This document shows, piece by piece, positions 28,127-40,385 of a stretch of DNA of 64,000 nt. The notes beneath the pieces are model-generated. The model ran no database searches, had not been told where the DNA came from, and saw only the letters and a program-made list of their open reading frames with translations. The stretch is from Cardinalis cardinalis (taxonomy: Eukaryota; Chordata; Aves; Passeriformes; Cardinalidae). Numbering within the stretch: the stretch's first letter is position 1; each line of letters starts with the position of its first letter. Location of the stretch: the NCBI GenBank assembly GCA_014549065.1, contig JACDOX010000038.1, forward strand, positions 5,342,547 to 5,406,546. Direction: 5' to 3'. Both the position numbers and the translations under genes were made by a program.

Positions 28127-28139
28127 CGCCGCACTTCAT
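28110..28139 (-). promoter_or_regulatory. Upstream ORF overlapping the ABTB3 start codon
   Basis: On the minus strand an ATG at 28139-28137 opens a nine-codon frame (MKCGDGPER) that ends in TAA at 28112-28110. It begins 13 bases before the ABTB3 ATG, is in a different frame, and terminates 12 bases after the end of that ATG, so it overlaps the main start. Its context has A at -3. If the transcript includes this ATG, ribosomes initiating here would pass the main start, so it should reduce ABTB3 translation. The reading is direct; the regulatory effect is inference. Confidence 0.55.
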
Positions 28140-28410
28140 GCTGCACCCGACGGACCCGGGCGGGGAGCGGCTCACGGGAACGCGGGGGAAGAGAGCAGCG
28201 AGCGGGCACGGCGCGACCCGCCGGCCGATTCGCTTCGCCCCGCTCCGCCAGACGGCAGCGAAGCGGCGCTGCTGCCTGCGCCCTGCTCCTCCTGCTGCCG
28301 CTGGCCGAGCCCCGCTGCCGGCCCGACTCCGGCTCCTGCACTGCGCCGCGCCGCCGGCCCGACACCGCACCGCAGCGCGGCACCGGCCAGCGGGCGCGGG
28401 GGGTGGAGCC

Positions 28411-28489
28411 ATGCAAAGCGCCGCCGGCTCGCAGCCAATGGGGTGGCCAGAGGGCGGAGACATGCAAAGCAGCGCGCCTGGCGGCCAAT
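28411..28489. promoter_or_regulatory. Duplicated ATGCAAAG + CCAAT promoter module
   Basis: Two copies of the same pair of sites occur on the plus strand: ATGCAAAG at 28411-28418 with CCAAT at 28435-28439, and ATGCAAAG at 28462-28469 with CCAAT at 28485-28489. Each CCAAT is followed by GGG. ATGCAAAG differs from the POU/octamer site ATGCAAAT at one base, and CCAAT followed by purines fits NF-Y. The block lies 285-365 bp upstream of the ABTB3 start codon, a usual distance for NF-Y sites in CpG-island promoters. Factor binding is inferred. Confidence 0.6.
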
Positions 28490-29254
28490 GGGACGGCGCC
28501 CTGCGGCGGCCGCGCCTCCCTTGGCCCCGCGGGGCCCCTCCGCGCGGCGCGGCGCGGGCCGGGAGGGGGCGCGGCCCGTGCGGAGCCGCCGGTGCGCGGA
28601 GCCCGCCGGGGCTGCCGCCTCCGCGCAAGGCAGCACCGCTAGGGCTGGGACTGCGCGCTGCAAAGCAAAGATGTGTTAATGCGGGTCTGGGCCCGCCGGC
28701 AGCCGGGGGAGTGCGGCCATCCGAGTCTTCTGTCCCCGCGGCTGGCAACAGCACGGTTCTGCTGCGTGCATCTACGCCGTTCCCCAGGCGTACGAACTAG
28801 AGCCCCGCTCCAGCCCGCACTGGGTTTTCACACCAGCAGTTCCCTGAGGTTGCTATAAACAAATGACAGGGAGCGCAAGCACTCACACATCTCATCAGAC
28901 AGACAAGATGTTTTGAAATCAAGCAGAAACTGCCACGTAAGAATTCCAGCCATCACTCGAGTCAGGAAGAGCGATTTCCAAATAATTAAAACAAGTATAA
29001 TAAAAGCCTTTGACATTCTTGACGTTAACCCATTAAGTGTCGTGAAGGCTTTGACACGTAAGAGTTATACTGGGCTTAGGGCACATTTTCTATGCATAGT
29101 TAGATGGTTTTTGTGCAAGACAATTTATCCTCGATTAATGTATTTTAATCTCACATTGCTAGGCTTTAGCTTTATTAGGAGTTGCCTGACTAATGTCCCA
29201 GGCAACAGACTGAGAACGCATATGTTTTTGTGCTCTGGTTTTGAAGAAATCTTA

Positions 29255-29317
29255 CATCCTTTTAAGCGTAAAATACTAGCAAATTTCCATCCCTTTAAGG
29301 ATAAAAGCCTAGCAAAC
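29255..29317. repeat. Imperfect 33-bp tandem repeat, two copies
   Basis: Two 30-base segments, 29255-29284 and 29288-29317, share CATCC, TTTAAG, TAAAA and CTAGCAAA at the same positions and differ at about one base in four. The offset is 33 bases. It looks like an old local duplication. Confidence 0.6.
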
Positions 29318-32300
29318 ACATTTCTCTATCATGCCAACAGAGGCAGCCAAAATTCTTGGACAGACAAGGCAAGTCATGTAAGAGATTTCCCCATCCAAGC
29401 AAGCCTGGCACTCCTTCAACATCAGCTTCCCAGAGGAAAGGCAGGAGCACAACTACAGGTAGGCTCATTTGTCAGTCAGGCTGGGGAGAACTATGATACC
29501 ACCAAAACCACCAAGAGGTGGTTGCTTTCCAAATGAAGTCAAGTGCTGGCAAAAACTGCTTTCTCAGCATACTCTTGGCCCTTCCACAAGATGCAGTATG
29601 CACAATGGGTTTCCACAGATTTCCCAAACACCACCATATCCTGATAAAAGGTAGAAGAGCTGAGAAGAGGAGCAATCAGAACTTCGGCCACTGTCACAAG
29701 TGAAGTAAGATGCCAAGGCCCGTGCTGCTGGCAACAGCCCGTCTTGGGGCTGGCTCACCAAAAATGAGAGCATACCTCGAGAGCAACATCCTGTGGACTC
29801 TGCAGCAATCCAGCGATACGTCTGGCAGTAGAGCCCTCTGGTGTTTTCAGCACTTCAGTGCAGTGGTTGCTCAAAATTCCCCTTTTCATTTGGTAGGAGA
29901 AGGAAGGCACCACCAGGACTAAACCTCTCAGGATAGTAATTTTTCTTACTCCATTTACCTGACTCTGTCCTTATGCTCTCACAGAATGCCACAACTGTGC
30001 ATACTGAGCATATGAGAGCAGGTCAAACTCAGGGAAAGTTCAAGATGGGGAGGTTTTCTAGTAATTGGTTTGTAGGGCTTCATAGAGACACAAGGTAGGC
30101 ATCCAGGGAGGCTGGAACAAGAGAAGCGGATGTTTTGTTCACCGGCCTTTGTGAAAAACGGTGCTGCAGAGGTCAACATTCCCCTTGGGCACTGCATAAC
30201 TTTTAGGCTACAACATCGCATTGAGATGAATAGGACAAATGAGGAGTGGACAGTTGTCTTGGGCACCATGCGGACTCAGACATTTCTATTGTTGACTCAG
30301 AAACAGTTTAGACTTCTAAAGAGATTGGGGTTTTATTTTTTAATTCAGAAAGCAAAATATTAGGTCTTACTAGCGATTTTGTAGCTGCAACCTTGCTCAT
30401 GGCAGTTTGATTCCCAGTCACACTACCATCTCGAAAGATGTTGCAATACTGAACACACCAAAGGCATGTCAGCAGCGCTAGACTGGTTTAAACTTTCAAA
30501 AGTGGTAGTAAGAACTTCTGACTCATTTTTTCAGAAGACTTTCCATTGAAAGGGCTGAAGTTCAAATAAGTTCAGTGTGACCAGGCTGGATCTCTGGTGA
30601 TCTTTTGGTACCCAAAGAATTTCACTTGCTCAGGTGTGGATATGCTGGCTGCTGCATCCTGAAGTGAGATTCAGCATTATTTGGAAAGTGCTCCTTAGAC
30701 AGGATTCTTTAAACCACCCTCAGAAAAGACAGGATCAAACAGTTTGGAGCAAAACACACTCCTGCAACACGGACCCTGCCTGCATGGGATGAGCTCTGGA
30801 GCCAGTGCCTAGCTTTAATCCAGAAAGGGCACCACACCTCTCCTAGCCTGGGAGGAAAGGCAGGTGTCTGCAGCTGCACTCCATTCTGCAAGCCTTACAG
30901 CCAGGGTCATTTGCCTATGAGACAAGAACACCCACTGCAGAAAACAAAGTCCCTTTATATGTCAAAGGCTGGGTGGAAACAATTTTCAGCTTGTTGGAGA
31001 CAGGAACATCAATTATCCTCACAGACAATTCAGACAGGGACTGATTAAGTAACATACCAGGATGACAAGTGCCAGCTAAAACTCTGAAAGAGGGAAATTG
31101 AACCACACTTTAAAAAAGGGCAAATTTAAGTAAATGGGAAGTTGGCGTTTTTATGGGGAGAGCACCAAGTACTGCATTTCTTTCCTTCCCCACCCAGTCA
31201 ACTGCCTCCAAAAAGCAACTTTTTGACAGCAGTAGGGAAAAACATGACAGCAAACAGGCTGCCAGAAGAGCAGGAGTTCACCTAGGATAAGGCCACTCCA
31301 TGTAATTTCTGTATTCAAAATTCAATGTGCTGCACTGCAGTAATAGCTCAGATGAAAAGCAGAATTTGCAGGATCTCCCAGTGTTATCTCCAGCTGCTNG
31401 GAACAAGCAGTAAACCTTAAGAGGTCCTTGCTAATATTGCTGGGGAAGTCGGAGTGCTAGTGCTTCTAATCAGAGAAACAGGAGTTCATTTACAAAGCAA
31501 GGCTGTAATCCTGTAGCAGTAAAGCAGGTGTGAAATGCACATCCCTGGCAGAGGAGCCTTTGGGGCTGCAGCATGTGTACAGTGCTGCAAAGAACACACC
31601 CTCAAAGGAGCCGAGTGCTGGCATCAGGTATCACGGTCCCTGAAGGACCACTGGGAGACTGCTGCCGGCTGCTTTGACAAGCAGGCTCAGGGAAATTACT
31701 CCAGTGTTGCTCCTCAAACACATGCAACTCCAAAAGCAGTGGGAATGAGTGATGCAATGAGGCCACCGGTTTGCCAGCTGGAAGGGAAGCACTGGTGGTG
31801 TCTCCAGCATGAGTGGGAGGGAAGAACGCGTGGCAGGCGGATGCCACACCACCCATTTTTTCCCGATCAGCTCCATCCTGCTGATTTCAGCAACAAGCTG
31901 AATTAAGACCCCTGGCTAGGATTCAGCAGGAACCATTGCCCCAGGGAGAAGCAAGATTCAGCTGATCAGCTTTCCCTCTTGCAGACACTAAGGAACAGCG
32001 CTGCCCCTATATTTCAGTTGACTATTGCTTAGCCAGAGGCAGCCACCCGCCCATATTCCTCTGCTGTGCAAAAGCAGCCAACTTCCCACTGAACTCACAA
32101 CCCTTCCTGACTTTCTTCCTGCAGCCCCCGTGCCCCCATGTGCTGAGAATGGAGTTTTGTAACAGATGTGTAGACTTGTGCCTGACATGGGAGGGAGAGA
32201 TTACTTGGGATTTCTCAAAACACACAAGCCAAGGATGCTCTGGGAAACTGCCAGCCTCAACCAAATCTCACCTTGTATAACAAAGCTGTGGAGCCCAAGG

Positions 32301-32764
32301 CATATGCAGCAGCCAGCATATCCACACCTGAGTTTGGAAGCGAAGAGCACAAACGATTTCAGAAAGAGATCTGACAAATTCCTGAAGGCTAAAGACACTG
32401 GTAACTATTAAACACAATGGTGCGTGTGCAATATTCATCTCAGAAAGTTTCTCAACAGCTGTTTGCCAGAAATGGGGAGGCTATGCCAGGGGTCAGAGGA
32501 CTTTGTAATTGCTCAGTTACTCCATGGGTCTGTCGTTGATGGCTGTGCAAGATGAGATACTTCACTGCAGAGACAGGGCCAGAGCCCCCAAGGCAGTTGT
32601 TTGGTTTAACACTTACTTCCACACAAGCCAAGGGTGTTACCACCAGTTCACAAGTGCACCTTGGTTCTGCACAGCACATGCAGAAGTATTTGCTGTCTTT
32701 ACAAGATATTGGATCTTGTCCTTTGTTCTAAGACAGGATCAACTGCAATCTCTACATGAATCCT

Positions 32765-32905
32765 GACAGGTTTTAAAACTTTTCTTCAAACCATCCATGA
32801 CAAAGTCCCTAGAACTTCCCTGGGTGCTCTGTTGCCAAGTCCAAATAGTCTTACTGCTTGAAACAGCCTTCCTAACACTGACCTAACCTTTACCTTGCCA
32901 CAAAT
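32765..32905 (+). mobile_element. Eroded CR1 LINE fragment
   Basis: The succession CTTCCCTGGG, GCTCTGTTGCCAAGTCC, a CTTACTGCTTGAAACAGCC segment, TTCCTAACACTGACCTAACC and TTTACCTTGCCACA follows the well-known 3' untranslated body of avian CR1 elements, plus orientation. It lacks the terminal octamer tail and is strongly diverged, so it is an old fragment. Confidence 0.7.
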
Positions 32906-35900
32906 GGAAAAAATAAAAAGATGCTACCAAACCTTTATAGTGGTCTGGACTAGCATCTCTGTCTTGTTTACTCTTAGGCAGTGTTAAAAGCATATAGAGC
33001 CAAGCAGAATACAAGATATCCCCCAGCCAGCAGGTATAGGTTCTTCTCACATTGCACTACACCACTCCAAAAAGCATAACAGTGTTTGCATGCTTTATGT
33101 GCAGTAAGATTATACATACATACTATGTTTTGATCAGAACTGAAAGAAACAGGAATAGAGGACAGATAGAAGGAAAGACTGTTCAGCCAGTGATAATTTT
33201 TATTCCCACCCAAACATGACAAACCTGCATAAGAGGTATGAGTATATGGGAAAACAATTTAAAGGTGAAATCTGAAGTGACAAATATGCTTGAGATCAGC
33301 AGTGGCTGTTGAGTAAGCCAGCCCTTTAGTCTTCCCTTGGGGGAATGTCCAGCATAAAACTGTTTTGAGTAATTGCCTCTCTCTGTCTGTCACCAGTGAA
33401 ATCCTCTTCCTACTTGATAGTTCAGGAATGACAGGTTATCTCCTCAAGGTGCAGAGTGCTCAGACTTGCTGCCTGTTTGCAGGGGTTCAACCTCACAGTG
33501 TAACCATGCTTGCTGCATCCTGATACTGTGAGGAGGTGACAAGTGACTCTGGCACTCACTAGGCCTGTGGTGTGTCATGCAGTACATCTGAATACAGTCC
33601 CTAAGGAGTTGTAGTCATTTGTTTGCAATTTAAAAGTCAGTTCTGATTTTAAAAGAAAATAAATATTTTGTATGTTTTAATACTGTTCTTCATGGTACTG
33701 CTGTCCATGCAATTTTAGGAGGAACAGTTACTACAATATAACATTTCCCTCTGGCACATGTGCAAAAGTTAAGGAAAGACATAAGCCCTACTCTCCATTC
33801 TCTCATCTCCCCACTCATGGAGACTTCTTTTAAAACAGAGTGGCGGGGAAAAGACCAGAGAAGGTTATCTTTAAATCCATTCACACCTCTGCTTCTTGCC
33901 AGCACTTCAGGCTTACTTACATTTCTGCTATTAAAAAAGGTATGATGTCTTATTCCAAGACAGCATTATTTGACAATGGAAAATTCCAGGTAAAAACTTT
34001 CGCAGTTTTCCCATTTAATGCTTCTATTTTTTAAGGGCTCCTTTGCAGGTAGACAAAAACCTTGTCATTTACTAGCTCTCCTGTGCACCACAAGCTCCCA
34101 TCTTCACTGTGCACACTGCCACAGCTGATGTTCTGCTCCCAGCACCCCTCTGCATGTGGCCTCAGTACCACATCCACTCATGCAAAACAAGCAGCCCCAT
34201 CCATCTCAGCAGGGAACAGCTCTTACACCTNCACCCTCCAGGCCAGTTCCAGGAGAAGGGGCTTTTGCAAACAGTTTCCCTACATCACTCTTGTATAAGT
34301 AGGCAAAGATTTTTTCCCCCTTCCCCCTGCAATAACTGGGGAAGGCATTAGTGAGCTGCAGGCCTACTCTATTGCAAAGCATGATTAAGGAAAGAGACTA
34401 GTCATTCCCTGATATAAAGTGAGGGATATAACGTGCTTTCTATTTGTAGGCAAATCAAAAAAGAAGCCATTTTAAGATGAAGCTTTTTGGTTTGGTTTTT
34501 TCCCCCTAAAATAAGAAAGCAAAACATAGGGATTTTGGCATAAGATAACATTTAAAGAACTGAGCAGTATAATGTAGTGTCAATCCCTTTCCTTTGCCCT
34601 AGCCCTTAAAACTTCTTTTGTTTGATTTCCCTTCAAAAGTTGATCAAAGCTCAATTTTTTTTAAAGATTACAGCATTCTGTTCATTCTTTGACTGACCAA
34701 AAGCATTGATGAAATGCTCATAAATAAATTAAGAAGAAAGAAAACAAACTCTCCACCCAGCTGGCATCAAATCAAGTAAGAGCCAGCTCCATGAAAACTC
34801 ATATTGCTGAGAATACTTTCTCTTGAAGAGGTATCACATCACTGCAGTCTACCAGGTTCAACAACAATGGTACATGTAGCAACATATAACGCAAATATCT
34901 TTTTCTAAGATTAATAGTAATTTTTAAAGATTAACAGTAGAGAGCACTAGGCAATGAGAACTGACATTTCTCAACTCTGTCATGAGCTGTGTGTCATCAT
35001 CACACGGGGCCCTGACATGGTGCAGTGAGGTCCAGCGCAGGTCCCCCGGTGAGTCAGAAATTAAGGGATGGGAAGGGGAAGACCAGCTGTCTGCTCTGGG
35101 GAACACTCTTCCATGAGGTTATGGTTGGTTTAGGAAAACTGAGGACTCACCCCACAAGGGCAGCAGCCTCCACAGGGGAGCAAACATCTCCTGTGAACCC
35201 ACTGCAGCTTCTGAGTAGCTATTTTCAGGAATCGGAAAGTTATTGTAGACTCCTGCTTTCACGCAGGCTGAAGGTAGGAGCAAATCATAAAATGTTTGTG
35301 GGAAATCATTCCCTCTAATCAACCCATAATCCTCACTTTTCTCCATCCTCTCGCCCTCTTTCTCTNCCATTACTGGGAGTAGACAAACTGTTTATGGTGC
35401 ACACAGAGATTATGCTTTATCCACTTTATCCAACCAGCTACCTACTGGAGTTTCATGTACTTTAAGAAATATGAGCTACCAAACTGCCTCTTCCAATTGT
35501 TGTCATTTCANATATGTTTTGCATTTGCAGATGCCTAAAGGCTGGGAAACAAACATTGCAGAAACACTGAGAAGGGCTGGAAACTGTTTCTACCTCACAT
35601 CACAAGCTCTCAAATGACCTGCATCTCATTNAGAAACCTGTAAAAACACCTCTCCAAACAAGCAGCTTTTTTCTCCTCTCATAGTTCCCTGTTGTACATC
35701 ATGAAATACCTCAAGGCTGATGTCAGTTGCAAAGGTAAAATAACATTTCCAGTACCTGAAACAGGGGCTGGCAAGGGCTCGCACTTGACAGCTGCTGGGT
35801 GCTTGAAGGAAACTGTGAAAAAAGGACAGGAGTCTCGCCCCGGGAGGCCGGCAGGAGGTGCGAGCTAAGCACACACACAGTTTTGTGCCGTAGTTGGAAG

Positions 35901-36234
35901 CACTGCGGATGGGAAGGGCTGAGGACACACCTGGCCCCGCTCCTGCCTCCCGGGGCAGGGCGTGCGGGCAGTGCCTGTCAGCGCTGCTGCGCGTTCCCTG
36001 CACCAGCTAGGTGGGGCCCGGTTTGCAGGCACAGATGGTTTAGGCCTGTTAAAGACTAATCCTGTGATTTTCTTCAGCTGACTTTAAGGCAGTGAGATAA
36101 GATCTCCATAGCCTCAAAATGCCTGAATTTTACTACCCCCAAGCACAGAACCTCCGTAGTGATGGTGACAGCCCGTTGCCTAGATCTGGACTCAAATCTA
36201 AATTTCAGTTTACTTTTAGGAAGTCCCTGAATCT

Positions 36235-36388
36235 TCACACCTTGTGGTGCTTATGGACCTGGACAAATCACTTTGTGTCTCTGAGCCTATACTTTCCAAC
36301 AGTAAAATGGAGATAATTATATGAACCTTCTTCATAAAATGCCTTGCAAATGCTAGACAACAGCTAAGTACTACCGTGATTATTATAT
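36235..36388 (+). repeat. MIR-like SINE relic
   Basis: The sequence follows MIR closely: GGACCTGGACAAATCACTTT, then GTGTCTCTGAGCC, a CAGTAAAATGGAGATAATTA core, CTTCTTCATAAAATG, CTTGCAAATGCTAGACAACAG and a final CTAAGTACTACCGTGATTAT. Similarity may extend further left to about 36185. This is the best of the three MIR-like copies in the window. Confidence 0.85.
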
Positions 36389-39300
36389 AGAATAATCCAT
36401 TATGGCCTCTGGATGCCAGAGGAGAAATGAANGATGGCTGGAGTCCACATAAACACTGTGTGAGATCAATGCAGGCACTATTACAGCGTTGATTTGGTCT
36501 CCTAGTGTGTGTTCCCACAAATCCACATGGGGATGAAAAATCCAAACATATCTCTTGGCTGACAACTGACTGAAGCTATGTTACAGGGAGGAAAGAAAAT
36601 ATCTAACCCCATTGCATTACCCAAACTACATAGTTTCTTCTTTGACCACAGAAGGAATAAAGTTATTTTGGCTAAGTTTTCTGCATATGAAGAGAATTGT
36701 TTTCAGTTTGTTTTGGGGATTACTTTTGCAGATGAGCCATCTGAGTTTGATATGAAGAAGACACATTTAAATGTTTAACACTCTGTCAAAGTGAGGCACT
36801 CATCAGCTTTAAAAATTGTCTGGGAACAAAAGCACTGTCCTGTTTGCTGACAATGCGAAAGAAAAGTCCCAAACTCCAGGCAAGNTCAAAAGAACATCTT
36901 TTGTACTCCACTGAGCAAAGAGGCAAAGAGGAAAATGAATTCAAGGTTTTTCTAGGAAAGCTTCAGAAGAAAACAGCTTAATTCTATGCTGTGCTAACAG
37001 CCCGTCCAAATTCACTTGTTACTTCACTGTTGAGAAACTGTCTGCTTCTGACCCTCCCTCTACACAGTCATCACCAGTCAGTGCTCATTAAAACTTTAGA
37101 GGAGCTACCTCCAAAAGCAAAAGACACCTAGTGTACTCAAAGAGAAGTGCATTGCTTTCATTCTTATAATGCCCCAAATTGCTTGTTTAACCAGGGTGGG
37201 GGACAGACGTGCTTCACCCACTGGTGGGCAGAGAGCAGTTGTGTGCCACAGGCTTGCCCCAGGTGGTGGGTGCAGTGTCTGCTGTGAGTACCAGCATCTG
37301 CCATGACCCTGTGCTGCCCAGGAATGGAGCTGCAGGGATGTTAGACACTACTCGGCCTTTTCCAAAGTCCTACAGTGAGGAAGAAGAGGAATAGGTTTAT
37401 ATGGATGTTTTCTTCTAAAAAGAACTGGTGGAAAAGCTCTGCAGTCACAGGATGCTGCACACACTGCAAAGCCCCGTTGGCTCAGGCATCCAGATCAGCA
37501 TGTAGGGGCTGGACTCCCTGGGGTCACCATCTGTACAGCACATCTGTGGTACCCTCACCAAGCACAGCGAGGCTGGCATGGTGGCTGTCTTGAAGGACAA
37601 GCTCACCAGGTCCACACAACATTGCACTTCAGGGAACACTCCCAGCTTGACACAAGCTGGTTCCTAAGTGCCAGGGTGGTTANTAGTCCTTCCCAGGGCA
37701 TTTCAGCTGCTACCTATGTCTTTTCCAGAGCTGCAGAGCACAGCACTTAACTAATCTAATTACAAGCAGAAGCCTTTATTTTAATGTGATTCCTTCCTTC
37801 CATATACTCTATGCTTTAAGCCTCATGATGCATTTCTCAAGGAGACTTGTTGCTCCTGGTACATTCTCATTTTGTAAATGAAAAATGCCCCAGCGACACA
37901 CCAGCAGACAGAAGGACCATGTGTCTCAGTGAGGCTTTTGGTTGCAACAACCTATCACCTTAAACCAAACAGCAATAGCCCAATCATCCACCAGAACAAC
38001 AGGGGATGTGGGGGCACAAGCCCAGGATTCAGATTTTCAATCATATGACCTAAAACCAGAGGTCCAGCCTGAGGTTTTGTAAAAGTATCACATATTCCTC
38101 TTGGTCTCAGCTGTGGTTTAAAAAAGACAATTCATCCCAGGAAAAGCATGCACAGTATTGGAGAGTTAAAACCTGCCACATTAGGAAATACAATGGTGTT
38201 TTGTCTGCACATATCTGAGCATTCCTGCCCCATGAAGGCACCAAATTCCTGCTCAGAATGTGTAGAATGAATTTAAACACTGAAATAATTTTCTTGCCAT
38301 AGCCCAAGTTTCTTATATAGAAAAAGATGACATTTATTCAGTTGGTAAAATAATCCAGCAGCACATATTGTGCCCCTCTCACAGCTTCTGGAAGAAAGCC
38401 TAACATACACATAACATATTCTTACTGGTATAAAAGCTTTTCTGCAGTCACTGGCAAAAATATTTGGAAAGGGTTTCAAAATACTGGTATCAGCAAGATG
38501 CATATGCCTGATTTCTGTGTGCATAGCTCCAACTGCAGAAAGTCATGCAAAGAAGNGGTAAAAAGGCCTTTAGTTACGTGTTAGAAAACAAAGTGATTGC
38601 AACAGGATTTAAAAGTGCCTTTGCTAATGGGAACCAGGCAGCTAATATCAGTCCTTTCAGTTGTTTGACAATAGCTAAACCAAGGAAGTTAGATCCAAAG
38701 GCAAATAAAATAACCAGTGTTTCACACATCCACCCGCAGGCACAGAAAATCTTCTGTTCCCTGGAGTGTGTCCCTGCCCCAGCACTGTAATCCTCAGCCA
38801 CACTGGGGACACTGGTTGCACCACAAATGGCAGCAGAGAACTGAACTGGTGGGAAAAATACTGTGGAGAAAGCAAAAGGGGAAGGGGAGGGCATGAGCTC
38901 CACTCTATCATAGAGTTCAGAGCTGGGTCAGCCTTCTAGGTGGATATAGCCAGATGAGGAGAAGGGGGGAGCAGGAGTGAAGGCACAAACCTGCTTTTTT
39001 GTTAAAACCAATGCTCAAAGCCCCAGCACAGATGCTTCTTGAACAGCCATAGCTGGAGCACAACCTCTTTTTGCAAAGCTGTCATCTCAATACTAGCAAT
39101 TTTGTGTCTCCTCTGATTTTCCCAGGTCAGGCTAGACCATGTGCTCAAGGAAACACTGCTCACATTCATGGCTGTACTTTTCAGATCCTACTGTTACCTC
39201 CATGCAAGTGACTGTGGTAATCACATGTCCTCTGAACAGAGAGACATAACTCTCTCCCAAGATTTTCCTGGGAAGCTGTGAGAAAACTCAGAGAAAAGAA

Positions 39301-39656
39301 TGAGAAACAATTCTTATCTCCACTTGCTGCACCTGTTGTTGTGCACATGTGGAATGTGTTATGGAGATTTGTTTACCAAAGGGTGATTTCTTAATTGGAC
39401 TCTGGTGATGGTGTTTTGGATTCATNGACCAATTGGATCCACTTGTGTCGTGACTGTCTGAAAAGGGCAATGGGTTTTTTCTTAATGATATAGTATATTG
39501 TAGTAACAATTAAGTGATTGATCAGCCTTCTGCAATCATGGAGTCAATGCTTGTTATTCCCCGTTCAGGGGCTCACTGCTACAATAAGCAGCCACATTGC
39601 TAATGTAAAAATTCTATCTCCATAACCATTTATTCCCAGATGTTGCCACACCAGCA

Positions 39657-39671
39657 TTTTTTTTTTTTTTT
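39657..39671. repeat. Poly-T tract
   Basis: Fifteen consecutive T bases in upstream intergenic DNA. On the minus strand this is a poly-A tract, but no retroposed gene was recognised beside it. Confidence 0.8.
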
Positions 39672-40336
39672 CATTAAGAGGTACCCCTATCATATTGGCT
39701 TGAAGCACGAGACCATTTAATTGAATATCTGATTTCTGGCAGTGTCTGATCTTGTCTTCTTCCAAAGTCTTAAATATGCTCTGTAACACATGCTACTGGG
39801 CAGCAATATGTTGTGGAGGAAGATTTTATTTCAAAGATTACTAGAGCTCAACATGTTTTTGAGTAGATAGGATAAATGGTGTAATTGTGCATTTATTTTT
39901 TCTATGTGTCTCAAACTGACATTTCCAAAATTTAAACAATCTAAGCAGTGACCTTGGGGCAGCTAGGAAGAGCTAGATTTTTGCAGTTTTCTCAGCATCA
40001 AACATCTTTTGGCAGGCACCTCAACAAATGAACGCACATGAAAACCTAGAGGCAAATTTTTTAACAACTCAGAAAAATGGCTGAGGAACCTCTCCTCACC
40101 TCTGCAATGCCTCAGAGTTATTTCTGGGTTTTTTGCGGTGAACTGGAATATTTTTAAGTCTCATCCTTTATCAAGGCTTTGCTCCTCCTTGATTTTGTAT
40201 TAAAGCAGAAAGTACTCAGTAACATTCTCCTTACTGTCTGCTGTTTGTTCCTCCCTTTGTTCTTGATTTCACAGGCTCTGGTTTTCATCTTCTGCTGAAT
40301 TCTACAACACATTTTACCTGATATACTAATACATAT

Positions 40337-40385
40337 ACATCTCTCTATCTCTCTATGTATCTATCCATCCATCCATCCATCCATT
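40337..40385. repeat. CTAT/ATCC compound microsatellite
   Basis: A CT- and CTAT-rich stretch grades into an almost pure ATCC tetranucleotide run (40363-40384, five and a half units). It is likely to be length-polymorphic. Confidence 0.9.

Larger units (their letters stand above)
26930..28800. promoter_or_regulatory. ABTB3: CpG island promoter of ABTB3
   Basis: Base composition changes abruptly near 26.93 kb to very G+C- and CpG-rich sequence, and returns to background just after 28.8 kb. The island covers the start of intron 1, the whole first coding exon, the 5' UTR and the proximal upstream region. No good TATA box is seen near the start codon, as expected for a CpG-island promoter with dispersed initiation. 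The transcription start is not visible; from the layout it should lie between about 28.15 and 28.7 kb. Such islands often fire in both directions, so a plus-strand non-coding transcript is possible but not shown. Confidence 0.9.

Noticed and set aside
28110..28754. 214-codon minus-strand frame covering the 5' UTR
   Set aside because: Only its last nine codons are retained, as the upstream ORF; the rest is low-complexity CpG-island sequence and may lie upstream of transcription start.
27968..28800. Several overlapping 200-224-codon frames on both strands in the promoter
   Set aside because: All lie in the CpG island, where stop codons are rare; they are Arg/Pro/Ala-rich, overlap in multiple frames and match nothing I recognise.
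37780..38060. Possible further SINE relic (CATTTTGTAAATGAAAAATG-like segment)
   Set aside because: Only a short stretch resembles the antisense MIR core; too little to support a call.
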